DNA of 64,000 nucleotides from Brucella sp. BE17 (GCF_039545455.1 NZ_CP154468.1:1054001-1118000); one strand, 5' to 3'. Numbered from the stretch's first letter, positions 19,626-28,236 are shown. Made by a program: numbers and translations. The notes: generated from the sequence alone by a model not told the origin.

Positions 19626-20930
19626 CTATGCCTTTTCCGGTGGCCGCATTTCAGCGGCGCGCTCGAACTCCACCATGTTCATCGGTGGCTGCCCATAAGC
19701 ATCCCGCAGCTCGTTCCAGAACCGGAGGAGGAGCTCACGGCGTACAGCTGGAGTCCAGTCTTCCGCCTCCTGCTCGGCTGCAGCGTGGCTCGCGACGTCT
19801 TCGTACCGTACGTCCCTGTAGGGATCGGGGAGAACAGTCTGGCTGAGATCGGTTGCTCCGAGCTTGATGCCGATAGGCCCTTTCCCACCCATCTCGCGGA
19901 TCGCCACAATACCGTTGCGAAGGAATTCATCGAGTTGCCTGAACGGGATCGCGGATGAGAAGTGCGTCTTGCCCTTATGTTCGCTGAAGCTGTTGCAATT
20001 GACTGCCCAAAGCTCGCCGGTCCGCTGGAACCATTGCGTGGCGTTTCAGACGTCCATCTCGTTGCGCTCGGATTCGATACGCCCCCAGACCGACAGGGCG
20101 CCGTCTCGATTGAGTCCCCAGTCGCCATCGCGGCTGCGGATGTGAAGGCCGACTTTCGAGATTCGTGGCTCGAGGTCGCTGCGCGGCGGGGGAGTCCATT
20201 GCGCGGGTGCGATGCGAGCGAAAATCCGTCGGCCAGCGTCCAGTTTGACTTGGCGCTGTGGCTCGCCCAGCGATGCGTTGCGGAACTCAAGATTTCCCTC
20301 AGCGCCTTTCCAGATGGCAGGATCCTCGTCGCTGGCTGGCTGCCAATTGATCGCAGGAGGCGCGGCCTTCGCGGGCGCCTGCGCTGCGAGGATCGGCTGA
20401 ATTTGGTCCTTGAGGACCTTGGCGAACCGCTTCCTCTCCTCTGTGATCTCCGCCTTGGTCGCGCCGTCGGCTAGCTTATAGGTCTTGGCACCGCTGCGGT
20501 GGCGCCAGTCGAAAGGCAGCGCCTCCGGACCGGGATAGTGCGCTGCGTTGGCGACCAGAACGATACGGCCCGTCGTGACGGCGCGCTCCGCATAGCCGAG
20601 CTCCGACATAACATTCGGGTTCTGGAGATATTTCGGCTCGGAGCGTTTTTCCTTCGACACACCCGGCTGCAGGGCGGCCGGGTCAGTGACGCCGACCGGC
20701 GTCATGTCAGCGACAAAGACGTTTGCCGAGGCTATTTTGGCCAGGATGGTGGAGGCGATGTCTTCCGTCCCGGGGACGTTTTTCATATCGTGATCGACTT
20801 CCGGCCGTTCTGCTTCCTCGTAATCGGGATCGCTGACAATCAGCTTACAGGCCTCTTTTAGGGCATCACGGACAAAATAATGGTGGAGCGTCTGATCGCG
20901 ATCACTCTGCCAGGACCAAAATACCTTCAT
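19626..20930 (-). pseudogene. TIR-like putative defence protein interrupted by an in-frame TGA
   Basis: One continuous minus-strand frame of 435 codons starts at ATG 20930 and has a single TGA at 20048-20046 (codon 295). The upstream part begins MKVFWSWQSDRDQTLHHYFV and contains SANVFVADMTPVG and NPNVMSELGYAERAV, typical of TIR-like/nucleoside-processing folds in anti-phage proteins. After the TGA the same frame continues without a further stop for 139 codons (WFQRTGELWAVNCNSFSEHK, DEFLRNGIVAIREMGG), with protein-like composition. I therefore call one gene with a nonsense mutation. The N-terminal 294 residues could still be made and may contain the whole effector domain. Family function is inferred, not proven. 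Confidence 0.65.
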
Positions 20931-21226
20931 TCCCAAAATCTACTCCCTCTTACTGTCACAGGTGTCGTAGCAAGCGCCGTTATTCAGCGAGCCCCGTTGC
21001 ATGCAGCCAAGCTTGACCTGACCGAGAGCGTCCAACTGCCATTGCTCCGGCGTCCGCTCGCGTATCGCGGTTTTTCCCTCGACGAACTACCACTCCATTA
21101 CATATGAATGCTGCGTTCTGTCGAATAATGAATTTTTGGGACGACCTAGGTTGCCTTGTGTTCTTTTTTTGTTCTAAATGACGCCGCTTATCCCTTTTTC
21201 TTAATAACCCACATATTCTCCTTGCC

Positions 21227-22762
21227 ATGGAACACCACTTCACACGCCAAGAGCTATATGACCGCGTCTGGTCGAAGCCGACTTCACATCTTGTTGTCGA
21301 ACTCGGGACCACGACAGGCAATCTCAGCACATTGCTGCGACGCGCCGATATTCCATGGCCATCGTCCGGACATTGGATTCGGAAGGAGTTCGGTAAGGTT
21401 GTCGAGCAGCCACCTTTGCCGCCAGCACCATCTGGATGTGTCGAGCCGCTGGTGCTGGATACTGAGAAGCCGAGCGTTAAGCGCAGACTGAACCATGTCA
21501 CAGCGGACCTTGATGCGGTTTCCGTCTCCGTCGAGAAACAGCAGGTTCTTACACCCCCTGCTGAAGCTCCAGCGCACGTCGCGCTAAAGCCACGTCCGAC
21601 ATAACCCACGACGATGACACGAGAGGAACTCTACGGCGCAGTGTGGACGACGCCGATGTCGCGCCTGGCCGAGGACTATGGCATCAGCGGCAATGGTCTT
21701 GCCAAAATCTGCGATCGAGAGGATATCCCGTATCCGCCACGCGGATATTGGGCGAAACATGCTGTGGGCAAAGCACCAAAACAGACGCCACTGCCAAAAT
21801 CGAGCAGCATGCATTCCATCACCATTCGCCCAACACCGTTGCCGCCGCCTCCCGTCGAGCTGCCGCCGGAAGTCAAGCAACAGGCGGATAAGGTCCGCGC
21901 GAATGAAGCCGCCCTTGTGGTGCCACAACGTATTCTGAGACCCCACGCAGTCATCGCCTCATGGCTGACAGAGCACGAACAGAAGAAGCGTCGAGCTCGG
22001 AGCGAGCGCGATCCATGGAGGCGCGATCTTTATGACCCTGGCGATTTCTCCGAAACGGATCACCGCAAACATCGCATTCTGGATGCGCTCTTCAAGGCGA
22101 TTGAGCGCCAAGGAGGAAAGGTTAAGCAGGGAGAGCGAGGCGTCCTGTTTGCCGAGGTTCCAGGCGAAAAAGTGGAGTTTCAGGTTCGCGAAAAGCAAAA
22201 GCAGGAACGTCGGTCTTTAACCGATAATGAGAAGCGGTGGAAATCGCCCGGCGACAAAGATTGGAAAAAGGATTTGGTGCCGACAGGTTGGCTCGTTTTC
22301 GAGATCAAAACCTGGCAGTGGCCGAATGCTCTTCCACGGCAATGGCTCGAATCTGAAAAGCAGCCAATGGAGGGCATGCTGCCGGACATCTTGGCAACCT
22401 TTGTCGCAGCCGGACCATTGCTCGTTCAACAGCGTAAGGATCGAGAGGCGGCGGAGCGCGAGCGCCAACTTGCCGAGCAGCGCCGCTATGAAGAACAGCG
22501 GCGTCGGAAGCGCGACGCTAACCGTTGGCGGCACTTCCGGGAGCGAGCGCGGGACTGGCACGAACTCGCGGCCGTGCGCGATTTCCTGGCGGTGCTGCGA
22601 TCAATGAACGTCACGCCCACCGCCGAAATCGATGGTCGCAGTGTTGAAGAGTGGACCGCATGGGCGGACGAGTGGCTCCAGCGGGCCGATCCAACAACCG
22701 GCGGCGTCGGCAGCGTTTTCGAGCAGGTTGCCAGAATCACCGACTGGACATATCGAGATTGA
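21227..22762 (+). pseudogene. tandem-HTH (ELYxxVW-type) protein gene, broken by an in-frame TAA
   Basis: Close relative of the intact gene at 33310-34839. The first part (MEHHFTRQELYDRVWSKPTS to APAHVALKPRPT) ends in TAA at 21602-21604 (codon 126). The same frame continues with MTREELYGAVWTTPMSRLAE to the end at 22762. In the intact paralogue the equivalent codon is Gln124 in the segment RPTQPATMTRED, so a CAA-to-TAA change explains the stop. The second part could be translated separately from the ATG at 21614, which would yield a protein with only one HTH module plus the conserved body, similar to the one-module homologue at 39445. The function of the family is unknown to me. Confidence 0.8.
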
Positions 22763-22839
22763 CCAATCTGGAGGCAAAGAATCTTAGAAAGATCAATTTC
22801 TGGCATCCAGGGATGCCAACGGCGCGACTGTACGCTGCT

Positions 22840-23236
22840 TCATACATCGAACTCCAAATTGGCACGATTGAGAAGCCGCGGGAGGATGTCAGATGGAATT
22901 TCATAGATCGACTGTTGTGGGTTACCGTTCACAACACCCAAATCTCGTAATTCATCCAGCCCGACCACGGGATCTATATAGGCGGCTAAAAGATAGTTGA
23001 TGACCTTTACGGGCTTGGCCGTCGTGGCCTGCCATTGCTCAAGTTGCTGCTCACTGTAAACGGATCGACCGCCCGTCAATTGCATCAATTCTCTGGTAGA
23101 GCTTGCTAACGTGACGCTCTCCAAAATTCCTAGCGTCGTCATAGATTGCGAAGGACGTTCCCTTGACGCGCCCTTGTAGAAGAACAGTAGGGAGCCCACG
23201 TCGCCGAGGTTTGATGGTGCTCGGCACAGGTAGACA
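22840..23236 (-). pseudogene. C-terminal fragment of a PIN-GNAT-ASCH protein, cut by an IS66 element
   Basis: The fragment reads VYLCRAPSNLGDVGSLLFFY, then STRELMQLTGGRSVYSEQQL and PVKVINYLLAAYIDP. It matches the last 130 residues of the protein at 36702-38237, which have VYLCRAPSNLGPPGSILFFY and STRELLQMTGGRSVYSEKDL. The frame is open up to 23236, exactly where the IS66 left end (GTAACC) starts, so the insertion removed the PIN and GNAT domains. The lost half is not found on the other side of the IS. It lies convergent to the broken tandem-HTH gene, 77 bp away. Confidence 0.85.
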
Positions 23237-23298
23237 GTAACCGGTGTTCTGCCCCCACGTTCTGTTTGATTTTGTGTTCTGTCATTGAGAGTCAGCGA

Positions 23299-23682
23299 AT
23301 GGACAGAACGGAGTTTCTCTCAAGCGATCAGAGTAAGCGTGACAGCCATCGTCAGTGGCCCGTTGATTTAAAAGCCCGGATTGTTTCGGAAAGCTTGCGT
23401 CCTGGCGTGAGCGTGCAGGAAGTTGCCGATCGCTATGGCGTGCGTGCAAACTATCTGTCTTCATGGCGCACGCTGGCACGTCAGGGCAAGCTTGTTTTGC
23501 CTTCGCCCGAAGATAATACGGAATTTGCGGCGATCATAGTAGCGGAGCCTGCAATTGAACCGGTGACGCCACCATCTTCACGCGTTGAGATATTCTGCGG
23601 GGAAGTCATCATTCGGCTGGAAGAAGGTGCATCTGCTTCTCGGATTTCAGCTGTTGCAAGCGCGCTTGCGGCTCTTAAATGA
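23299..23682 (+). CDS. tnpA: IS66 transposase accessory protein TnpA
   Basis: HTH protein of 127 residues from ATG 23299 (MDRTEFLSSDQSKRDSHRQW). The sequence VDLKARIVSESLRPGVSVQE followed by VADRYGVRANYLSSWR is the typical IS66 OrfA/TnpA helix-turn-helix. Its stop overlaps the tnpB start by 4 nt (ATGA). TnpA is needed with TnpB and TnpC for IS66 transposition. Confidence 0.88.
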   Translation: MDRTEFLSSDQSKRDSHRQWPVDLKARIVSESLRPGVSVQEVADRYGVRANYLSSWRTLARQGKLVLPSPEDNTEFAAIIVAEPAIEPVTPPSSRVEIFCGEVIIRLEEGASASRISAVASALAALK

Positions 23683-24032
23683 TCTTCCCTGCCAATCGGG
23701 TGCGGATCATGGTGGCAACAAAGCCTGTTGACTTCCGCAGAGGGCATGACGGGCTAGCTTCGTTGGTGAAGAACGAATTACGCAAGGATCCGTTTACTGG
23801 AACTGTATTTGTTTTTCGCTCGCGCAAGGCCGATCGGCTAAAACTGATCTACTGGGATGGCACAGGTATGGTTCTGGCTTATAAGCGCTTGGAAGCCCAT
23901 ACGTTCAGCTGGCCAGAGATCCGCGATGGGCTGATGTCGTTGAACCATGCACAGTTTGAAGCTTTGTTTGCAGGGCTTGACTGGCGGCGCGTCCGGGCGG
24001 TGGAAGTGAGAGCGCCGATTACGGTTGAATAG
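23679..24032 (+). CDS. tnpB: IS66 accessory protein TnpB
   Basis: 117 residues with the unmistakable IS66 Orf2 signature: VRIMVATKPVDFRRGHDGLA, FVFRSRKADRLKLIYWDGTG and YKRLEAHTFSWP. It overlaps tnpA by 4 nt, so it is translationally coupled. It is unrelated to the RNA-guided TnpB nucleases of IS200/IS605 despite the name. Confidence 0.93.
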   Translation: MIFPANRVRIMVATKPVDFRRGHDGLASLVKNELRKDPFTGTVFVFRSRKADRLKLIYWDGTGMVLAYKRLEAHTFSWPEIRDGLMSLNHAQFEALFAGLDWRRVRAVEVRAPITVE

Positions 24033-24122
24033 CTATTGAGCACTGGCCTGATAGCTGCGGCACGATGACTCTGACAACATAATAGTCAAGCATATCAAGG
24101 CCGGATTTGATAAGTTTGGCCC

Positions 24123-25661
24123 ATGCTGGATGCCTCTGATCTTCCCAATGATATTGCTGAGTTGAAGGCGCTTCTGATTGCAGCAACAGCGCTCGGTCTT
24201 CGTAAAGATGATCGGATTGCGCGGCTGGAGAAGCTGGTTGCAGCCTTCAAGCAGGCCGCTTTTGGACGCAAGTCAGAGAAGATTAATCCTGAGCAGTTTG
24301 ATCTGGCCCTGGAAGATCTGGAAACAGCTATTGCGGCGATCCATGCGGAGGATGAAGCGGATACAGCGTCCACCAAGCCTGCCTCAAAGCCACGTGCCAT
24401 CAATCGCGGTTCTCTTCCAAAGCACCTGCCGCGCATTGACGAAGTGATAGAACCGGAAAGCCTGACATGTACCTGCGGTGGTTGTCTGCATTGCATTGGC
24501 GAAGATGTTTCTGAGCGACTGGATGTGATCCCTGCGCAGTTCCGTGTCATTGTCACGCATCGTCCAAAATATGCATGCCGCGTTTGCACTGATGGTGTTG
24601 TGCAAGCACCCGCTCCAGCGCGACTGATCCCGTCAGGCTTACCGACGGAAGCAACAGTCGCACATGTGCTGGTTTCCAAATATGCGGACCATCTTCCGCT
24701 TTATCGTCAGGCCCAGATTATGGGCCGTCAGGACATCGACATAGATCGCTCGACACTGGCTGACTGGGTAGGACGGGCAGCCTTTGAGCTGCGCCCTGTC
24801 TTTCAAGCGCTGATTTCTGATCTGAAGCGATCAAGCAAACTCTTCATGGATGAGACGCGTGCACCGGTTCTTGAACCCGGATCAGGAAAGACGAAAACAG
24901 GATATTTTTGGGCTTTGGCGCGGGATGACCGACCATGGGGCGGCAATGCCCCGCCCGGTGTCGCCTTCACTTATGCGCCCGGACGATCTGGCCAATATGC
25001 CGAACAGATATTGCAGAACTTCAGCGGTATCCTGCAAGTGGATGGCTATGCGGGCTACAATCGGTTGGTCGCGCCAGATCGTGTTGGTCCGAATATACAA
25101 TTGGCTTATTGCTGGGTTCACGCGCGTCGCAAGCTTATTGAGATTACGCGCACAGGCTCGTCCCCGATTGCTGAAGACGGTGTAAAACGGATCGGCGAAC
25201 TCTATAAGATCGAGGCTGAATTGCGCGGGCTCACCTCAGAAGCGCGGCTCGCGGTTCGTCAGGCACAATCAAAGCCGCTGATCATCGATATGCAAACATG
25301 GTTTGCGCATCACCGCGCACGCGTCTCGGCAAAAGCGCCATTGGGCGAGGCGTTGAGATACATCGCTAAATACTGGGACGGCTTGTGCCTGTTTCTGTCT
25401 GACGGTCGCGTCGAACTGGATAACAACAGCGTCGAAAGAACAATTCGGCCAATAGCATTGAACAGAAAAAATGCATTATTCGCAGGTCATGAAGCAGGCG
25501 CTCATAACTGGGCTACGATCGCCTCACTGATTGAAACATGCAAACTCAATTCAATCGACCCGCAAAAATGGCTGAGCAGCACGCTCACTGCAATCGTCAA
25601 TGGCCATAAGCAGAGCCAGATCGACCAACTATTGCCATGGAATTATACCGCCAAGGTGTGA
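24123..25661 (+). CDS. tnpC: IS66 family transposase TnpC
   Basis: DDE transposase of 512 residues. An N-terminal leucine-rich coiled coil (ELKALLIAATALGLRKDDRI) is followed by a zinc-binding region (LTCTCGGCLHCIGEDV and YACRVC), the catalytic domain (LFMDETRAPVLEPG, LQVDGYAGYN, DNNSVERTIRPIAL) and the C-terminal IS66 tail (NWATIASLIETCKLN). The frame is intact, so the element may be functional. It starts 90 bp after tnpB. Confidence 0.93.
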   Translation: MLDASDLPNDIAELKALLIAATALGLRKDDRIARLEKLVAAFKQAAFGRKSEKINPEQFDLALEDLETAIAAIHAEDEADTASTKPASKPRAINRGSLPKHLPRIDEVIEPESLTCTCGGCLHCIGEDVSERLDVIPAQFRVIVTHRPKYACRVCTDGVVQAPAPARLIPSGLPTEATVAHVLVSKYADHLPLYRQAQIMGRQDIDIDRSTLADWVGRAAFELRPVFQALISDLKRSSKLFMDETRAPVLEPGSGKTKTGYFWALARDDRPWGGNAPPGVAFTYAPGRSGQYAEQILQNFSGILQVDGYAGYNRLVAPDRVGPNIQLAYCWVHARRKLIEITRTGSSPIAEDGVKRIGELYKIEAELRGLTSEARLAVRQAQSKPLIIDMQTWFAHHRARVSAKAPLGEALRYIAKYWDGLCLFLSDGRVELDNNSVERTIRPIALNRKNALFAGHEAGAHNWATIASLIETCKLNSIDPQKWLSSTLTAIVNGHKQSQIDQLLPWNYTAKV

Positions 25662-25967
25662 GTGAGACACCGCTTACGCCCAATGCGGATTCGCTCAAGA
25701 CATCCGCACGCAGTTCGGCTATGAACACAGATGGAGCAGACGCACTGCTCCGGGGCTTAGTAACCCCTGTTGGCGGTTGGTGTCGGCCGTGACGATGCCA
25801 CACTCCTTGACCCTATGGTCGGGGAGCCCTTGGCGTATGTTCAGGGCTTCTCGCCTAAAGGCCATGGGGCCGTCCAACACGGTTACTAACTCCCCGATCA
25901 CCAGGAGTCAGAGAGTTTTATTGCGGGGGCGAACCGCAGAAACTCTTCTGAAAGAAGGGGAATAGCT

Positions 25968-26258
25968 GTGAAAACACCCACCGCACTCGATCCTGACGTC
26001 GATGATCTGGCTCCGTCCGGTGATACCATCACCGCCTATGACGAACAGCATTTCGTGACTTATCTGCGTCTTCTCGATGCCAAGGCCGAGGACGCGGACT
26101 GGAAGGAAGTGGCGCAGATTGTGCTGCACCGCGATCCGGCATCTGATGAGATGCGAACCCGGCGATGCTGGCAGAGCCATCTGGAACGCGCCCAATGGCT
26201 GTCGCGCGCTGGATACCGGAAAATTCTGGAACAGGCTGCGGCAAACAGGAATCGGTGA
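25968..26258 (+). CDS. DUF2285 small protein, QseM-like ICE antiactivator candidate
   Basis: Protein of 96 residues from a GTG with AAGGGG upstream. The C-terminal two-thirds is a DUF2285-type domain (HFVTYLRLLDAKAEDADWKE, VAQIVLHRD, SHLERAQWLSRAGYRKIL). In Mesorhizobium ICEs a DUF2285 protein of about this size, QseM, binds the activator FseA and blocks excision and transfer. Here it is convergent with a two-ORF FseA-like gene, with 7 bp between their ends, which supports the same antiactivator role by inference. No other ICE transfer genes are in the window. Confidence 0.65.
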   Translation: MKTPTALDPDVDDLAPSGDTITAYDEQHFVTYLRLLDAKAEDADWKEVAQIVLHRDPASDEMRTRRCWQSHLERAQWLSRAGYRKILEQAAANRNR

Positions 26259-26265
26259 GTTTGCT

Positions 26266-26955
26266 TTATTTGCCCTTTGAGCGCGAACCTCGTTTTACGG
26301 GATAGTGCAAAAGCAGCCGATAGCCGCCGCGCATCATCCTGATACCATGGGCAACAAGACGACGTGCCTTGTTCTTGCTTGGGTCATTTTCGAAATCTTC
26401 CTTGTTTCCACGGAACCCAAGCAGCACTTCCGCGACAGAACGGTAGCTTTCCCCGTGCAGCCTGGCGTCCAGGGCGCGCAGCGACAGAAGATGCCATTGG
26501 CGAAGCTGAGCTGGCATGGCGCGAATATCCCGCCCCGGAGAGCGGCCTGTCAGGCACCGCCAGAGGCGGCGGGCAGCATGGACGCGTAATTCCATGAACT
26601 CGTCCATAGGCAGGGTTGCAGCATAGAAAACCGCGGCATTGATCGCCCCCTGCGGTAGCCAGAATTGATGCCCCACCCCGTCGACACGCCAGATAGCGTG
26701 CCAGCCATCCGGCGCGCGGCGCAGGATCAGGCCGTCGAGATGTGCCAGAGCAACATGCCGTTCGTCATCGGGATCGTTTCGTTCGACCGGTGACAGAATA
26801 ATGGCCTGCGGATTAAAATGCGGCGACCAGAAAGGCGGTGCGCTGTCAGGCTGCGCGTCGGGGTCGTGTGCGAAATCGCACCCCCCAGCGGGAAGCAAAG
26901 GCGTCAGCCTCTTCTCCCGCGGGTTCTCTCCTCTGCGCGAGTCTCTCGACGTCAT
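26266..26955 (-). CDS. FseA-like activator, C-terminal ORF with DUF2285 (Msi171-like)
   Basis: 229 codons from the first ATG, but protein resemblance starts only around AHDPDAQPDSAPPFWSPHFN (about residue 29), followed by LAHLDGLILRRAPDGWHAIW and the DUF2285 core HLLSLRALDARLHGESYRSV ending in MMRGGYRLLLHYP. The residues before that (REKRLTPLLPAGGCDF) are read out of frame with the partner ORF and look non-native. The natural N-terminus is therefore most likely supplied by the overlapping upstream ORF (27061-26846) through a +1 frameshift, as known for FseA of ICEMlSymR7A, which activates the excisionase gene rdfS. It ends 7 bp from the QseM-like gene. Confidence 0.65.
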   Translation of the reverse strand: MTSRDSRRGENPREKRLTPLLPAGGCDFAHDPDAQPDSAPPFWSPHFNPQAIILSPVERNDPDDERHVALAHLDGLILRRAPDGWHAIWRVDGVGHQFWLPQGAINAAVFYAATLPMDEFMELRVHAARRLWRCLTGRSPGRDIRAMPAQLRQWHLLSLRALDARLHGESYRSVAEVLLGFRGNKEDFENDPSKNKARRLVAHGIRMMRGGYRLLLHYPVKRGSRSKGK

Positions 26956-27061
26956 GGCGATAGTCTTCGTTGCGACGAAGATATTCCCAGGCGAAACCGG
27001 CGGGCGGAAGGTCTTTAATGCGTTTATAGGCCGCCGGATTACGCCAATCTATGCTCTGCAT
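26846..27061 (-). CDS. FseA-like activator, N-terminal ORF (Msi172-like, DUF6499 domain)
   Basis: 71 residues from ATG 27061, with GGAGGA 7 nt upstream. MQSIDWRNPAAYKRIKDLP, GFAWEYLRRNEDYRHDVERL and ADAFASRWGVRF are the hallmarks of the N-terminal regulator-like domain that precedes DUF2285 in full-length alphaproteobacterial proteins. After WGVRF the frame degenerates into Arg-rich sequence (RTRPRRAA) and stops. In the frame one base further on, AHDPDAQPDSAPPFW continues the expected protein. It overlaps the next ORF by 110 nt. The short product alone would lack DUF2285. Confidence 0.65.
   Translation of the reverse strand: MQSIDWRNPAAYKRIKDLPPAGFAWEYLRRNEDYRHDVERLAQRREPAGEEADAFASRWGVRFRTRPRRAA
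26869..26878 (-). other. candidate +1 ribosomal frameshift site in the FseA-like gene
   Basis: On the minus strand the sequence CGATTTCGCA gives Arg-Phe-Arg in frame 0. Skipping the C after TTT gives Arg-Phe-Ala-His-Asp, which restores the family continuation WGVRF-AHDPD. The direction (+1) agrees with the recoding reported for msi172-msi171. The exact slip position is inferred from where family resemblance switches frames. A simple inactivating indel would look the same in one genome. Confidence 0.45.
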
Positions 27062-27229
27062 GGCGCGTCCTCCCAAAGCCGGACAACGCGGGACATCGTC
27101 CGATCCGGAAAGGCTGCCGCAACTTCAGCGCTTCTTGTAGCCAGACTAAGAAGATAAGTGGATCGCCTAAACCGATAAGTCTGTTCAGCATTTCTCTCCA
27201 GTGCCCCAGAACCTAATCCACCCGTTTTT

Positions 27230-27757
27230 TCATCTGTTGGAAAACACATGGACCTCGCCATATGCGGTCTCGACAGTGAAGAACTCGCCGGCCATCTCAG
27301 CGTCACGTGCCATCGCATCCCAGTCGATATAGTAGCGCAGAGCGTCGGGGATCGTGACGCTCTCGGTGGTCAGTTCTTCCATGTAGTCGGCAAGCTTCGG
27401 GAACTGACCGTGATAGCAGTCCTGCAAAGTGAATTCGGCTTGGTCTATATCACCGACGAACTGCTCCAGCAGGCCAGCGCCTAGTGCGCCATGCTCTTCT
27501 ATGAAAGCGGCCATTCGCGCCACGGTGCCGATCTCAGCATACTCGCTAATGTTGACGCCTTCGAAGCCCTCATAGTCGTGAATGGCGTATTCCTCTGTCT
27601 CCTTGATCGGGGAGCGCGCTAGCATGGCCGCAATCTCGTCCCTGATTTTGTCTGCGTCCTGATCCGCGTCGATCCAAGCCCCATGCAGATAGCCGTTATT
27701 GTAAGCGGCAAGGCAGGCAACATAGATGCGAGGATTGCTGTCGGATACGTTGGTCAT
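27230..27757 (-). CDS. ardA: ArdA-type antirestriction protein
   Basis: DNA-mimic protein that inhibits type I restriction enzymes, 175 residues from MTNVSDSN (an ATG two codons upstream is also possible; AAGGA fits the internal one better). The ArdA signature RIYVACLAAYNNGYLHGAWI opens the protein. It is strongly acidic throughout (DADQDADKIRDEIAAML, IHDYEGFEGVNISEYAEI), as expected for a DNA mimic. ArdA genes are common on conjugative elements, which fits the adjacent FseA/QseM-like genes. It is the one clear counter-defence gene in a window full of defence genes. Confidence 0.92.
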   Translation of the reverse strand: MTNVSDSNPRIYVACLAAYNNGYLHGAWIDADQDADKIRDEIAAMLARSPIKETEEYAIHDYEGFEGVNISEYAEIGTVARMAAFIEEHGALGAGLLEQFVGDIDQAEFTLQDCYHGQFPKLADYMEELTTESVTIPDALRYYIDWDAMARDAEMAGEFFTVETAYGEVHVFSNR

Positions 27758-27992
27758 GTCCATGATCCTTTGGGTTTGGGTTCAGAGCAGCGAAGTGCCG
27801 CTCTTGAACCCTTGCCCGGCGGCGAGACTGGGGTAGCAAACAGCAAGGGCGGCCAGGGTGGAGGGGGATCACCCGGCCTGCACAAGCCTATTTAGGTGCG
27901 GAAGGATGGGGATACCGCCCTGAACGGTTCACTTACCTTGCTGGCGCGAGGGCAACGCCCTTAGTGCCTGGGCACCATACTTCAGAACTCCT

Positions 27993-28044
27993 GCGCCGCA
28001 CCGGGTGGTGATGAGAACTACGTTTACGCCATAGCCCTCTAAAT
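27993..28044. repeat. module-boundary element copy A (right half only)
   Basis: First of six same-orientation copies. GCGCCGCACCGGGTG is followed by ATGAGAACTACGTTTACGCC and ATAGCCCTCTAAAT. It corresponds to the last 50 bp of copy D, differing at about one base in ten. The T-arm-like left half is absent. It stands between the ICE remnant and the SIR2-like gene. Confidence 0.7.
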
Positions 28045-28181
28045 GAACTTGGAGGTAGGACCGGCAGCCAAATTAAGCCCGAAGAAATCCATAAGTAAGT
28101 TTCCCGTTACACGCCGATGAACGGCCGCAATGGTGCCGATTCCAGACGATCTGGTTTGGCGAATGCCAAGTGGCAAACTGC

Positions 28182-28236
28182 CATTCAGGATCTAGCGCAT
28201 CAGGCAGAATTTGCCTGATGCGCTAGATCCTGAATG
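28182..28236. repeat. perfect 25-bp inverted repeat with 5-nt loop
   Basis: Left arm 28182-28206 (CATTCAGGATCTAGCGCATC, then AGGCA), loop GAATT, right arm 28212-28236, complementary at all 25 positions. It lies 138 bp after boundary copy A and 163 bp before the SIR2-like start. No T-run follows on either strand, so it is not a standard terminator. A recombination site, operator or recent palindromic duplication are all possible. Confidence 0.85.

Larger units (their letters stand above)
23237..25677 (+). mobile_element. IS66-family insertion sequence, complete three-gene element
   Basis: About 2.44 kb with genes tnpA, tnpB and tnpC in the canonical order. The left end starts GTAACCGGTGTTCTG and the right end finishes ...ACACCGCTTAC, an imperfect inverted repeat with the GTAA-type terminus of this family. 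The 8 bp outside the left end (GGTAGACA) do not match the 8 bp outside the right end (GCCCAATG), so the target duplication is missing. That implies a deletion or recombination after insertion, consistent with loss of the 5' part of the interrupted PIN-GNAT-ASCH gene. Confidence 0.85.

Noticed and set aside
20046..20048. Selenocysteine reading of the TGA in the TIR-like gene
   Set aside because: No SECIS-like hairpin is evident directly after the TGA, and TIR-like proteins are not known to use selenocysteine. A nonsense mutation is simpler, especially with two other genes in the island carrying TAA and TAG.
23229..25685. Target-site duplication for the IS66 element
   Set aside because: The 8 bp next to the left end (GGTAGACA) and right end (GCCCAATG) do not match, so no duplication is reported and a later deletion is assumed.
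25678..25967. Structured RNA between IS66 and the QseM-like gene
   Set aside because: The stretch is GC-rich with several possible short stems, but I could not match it to a known RNA family or define ends. No gene is seen there.
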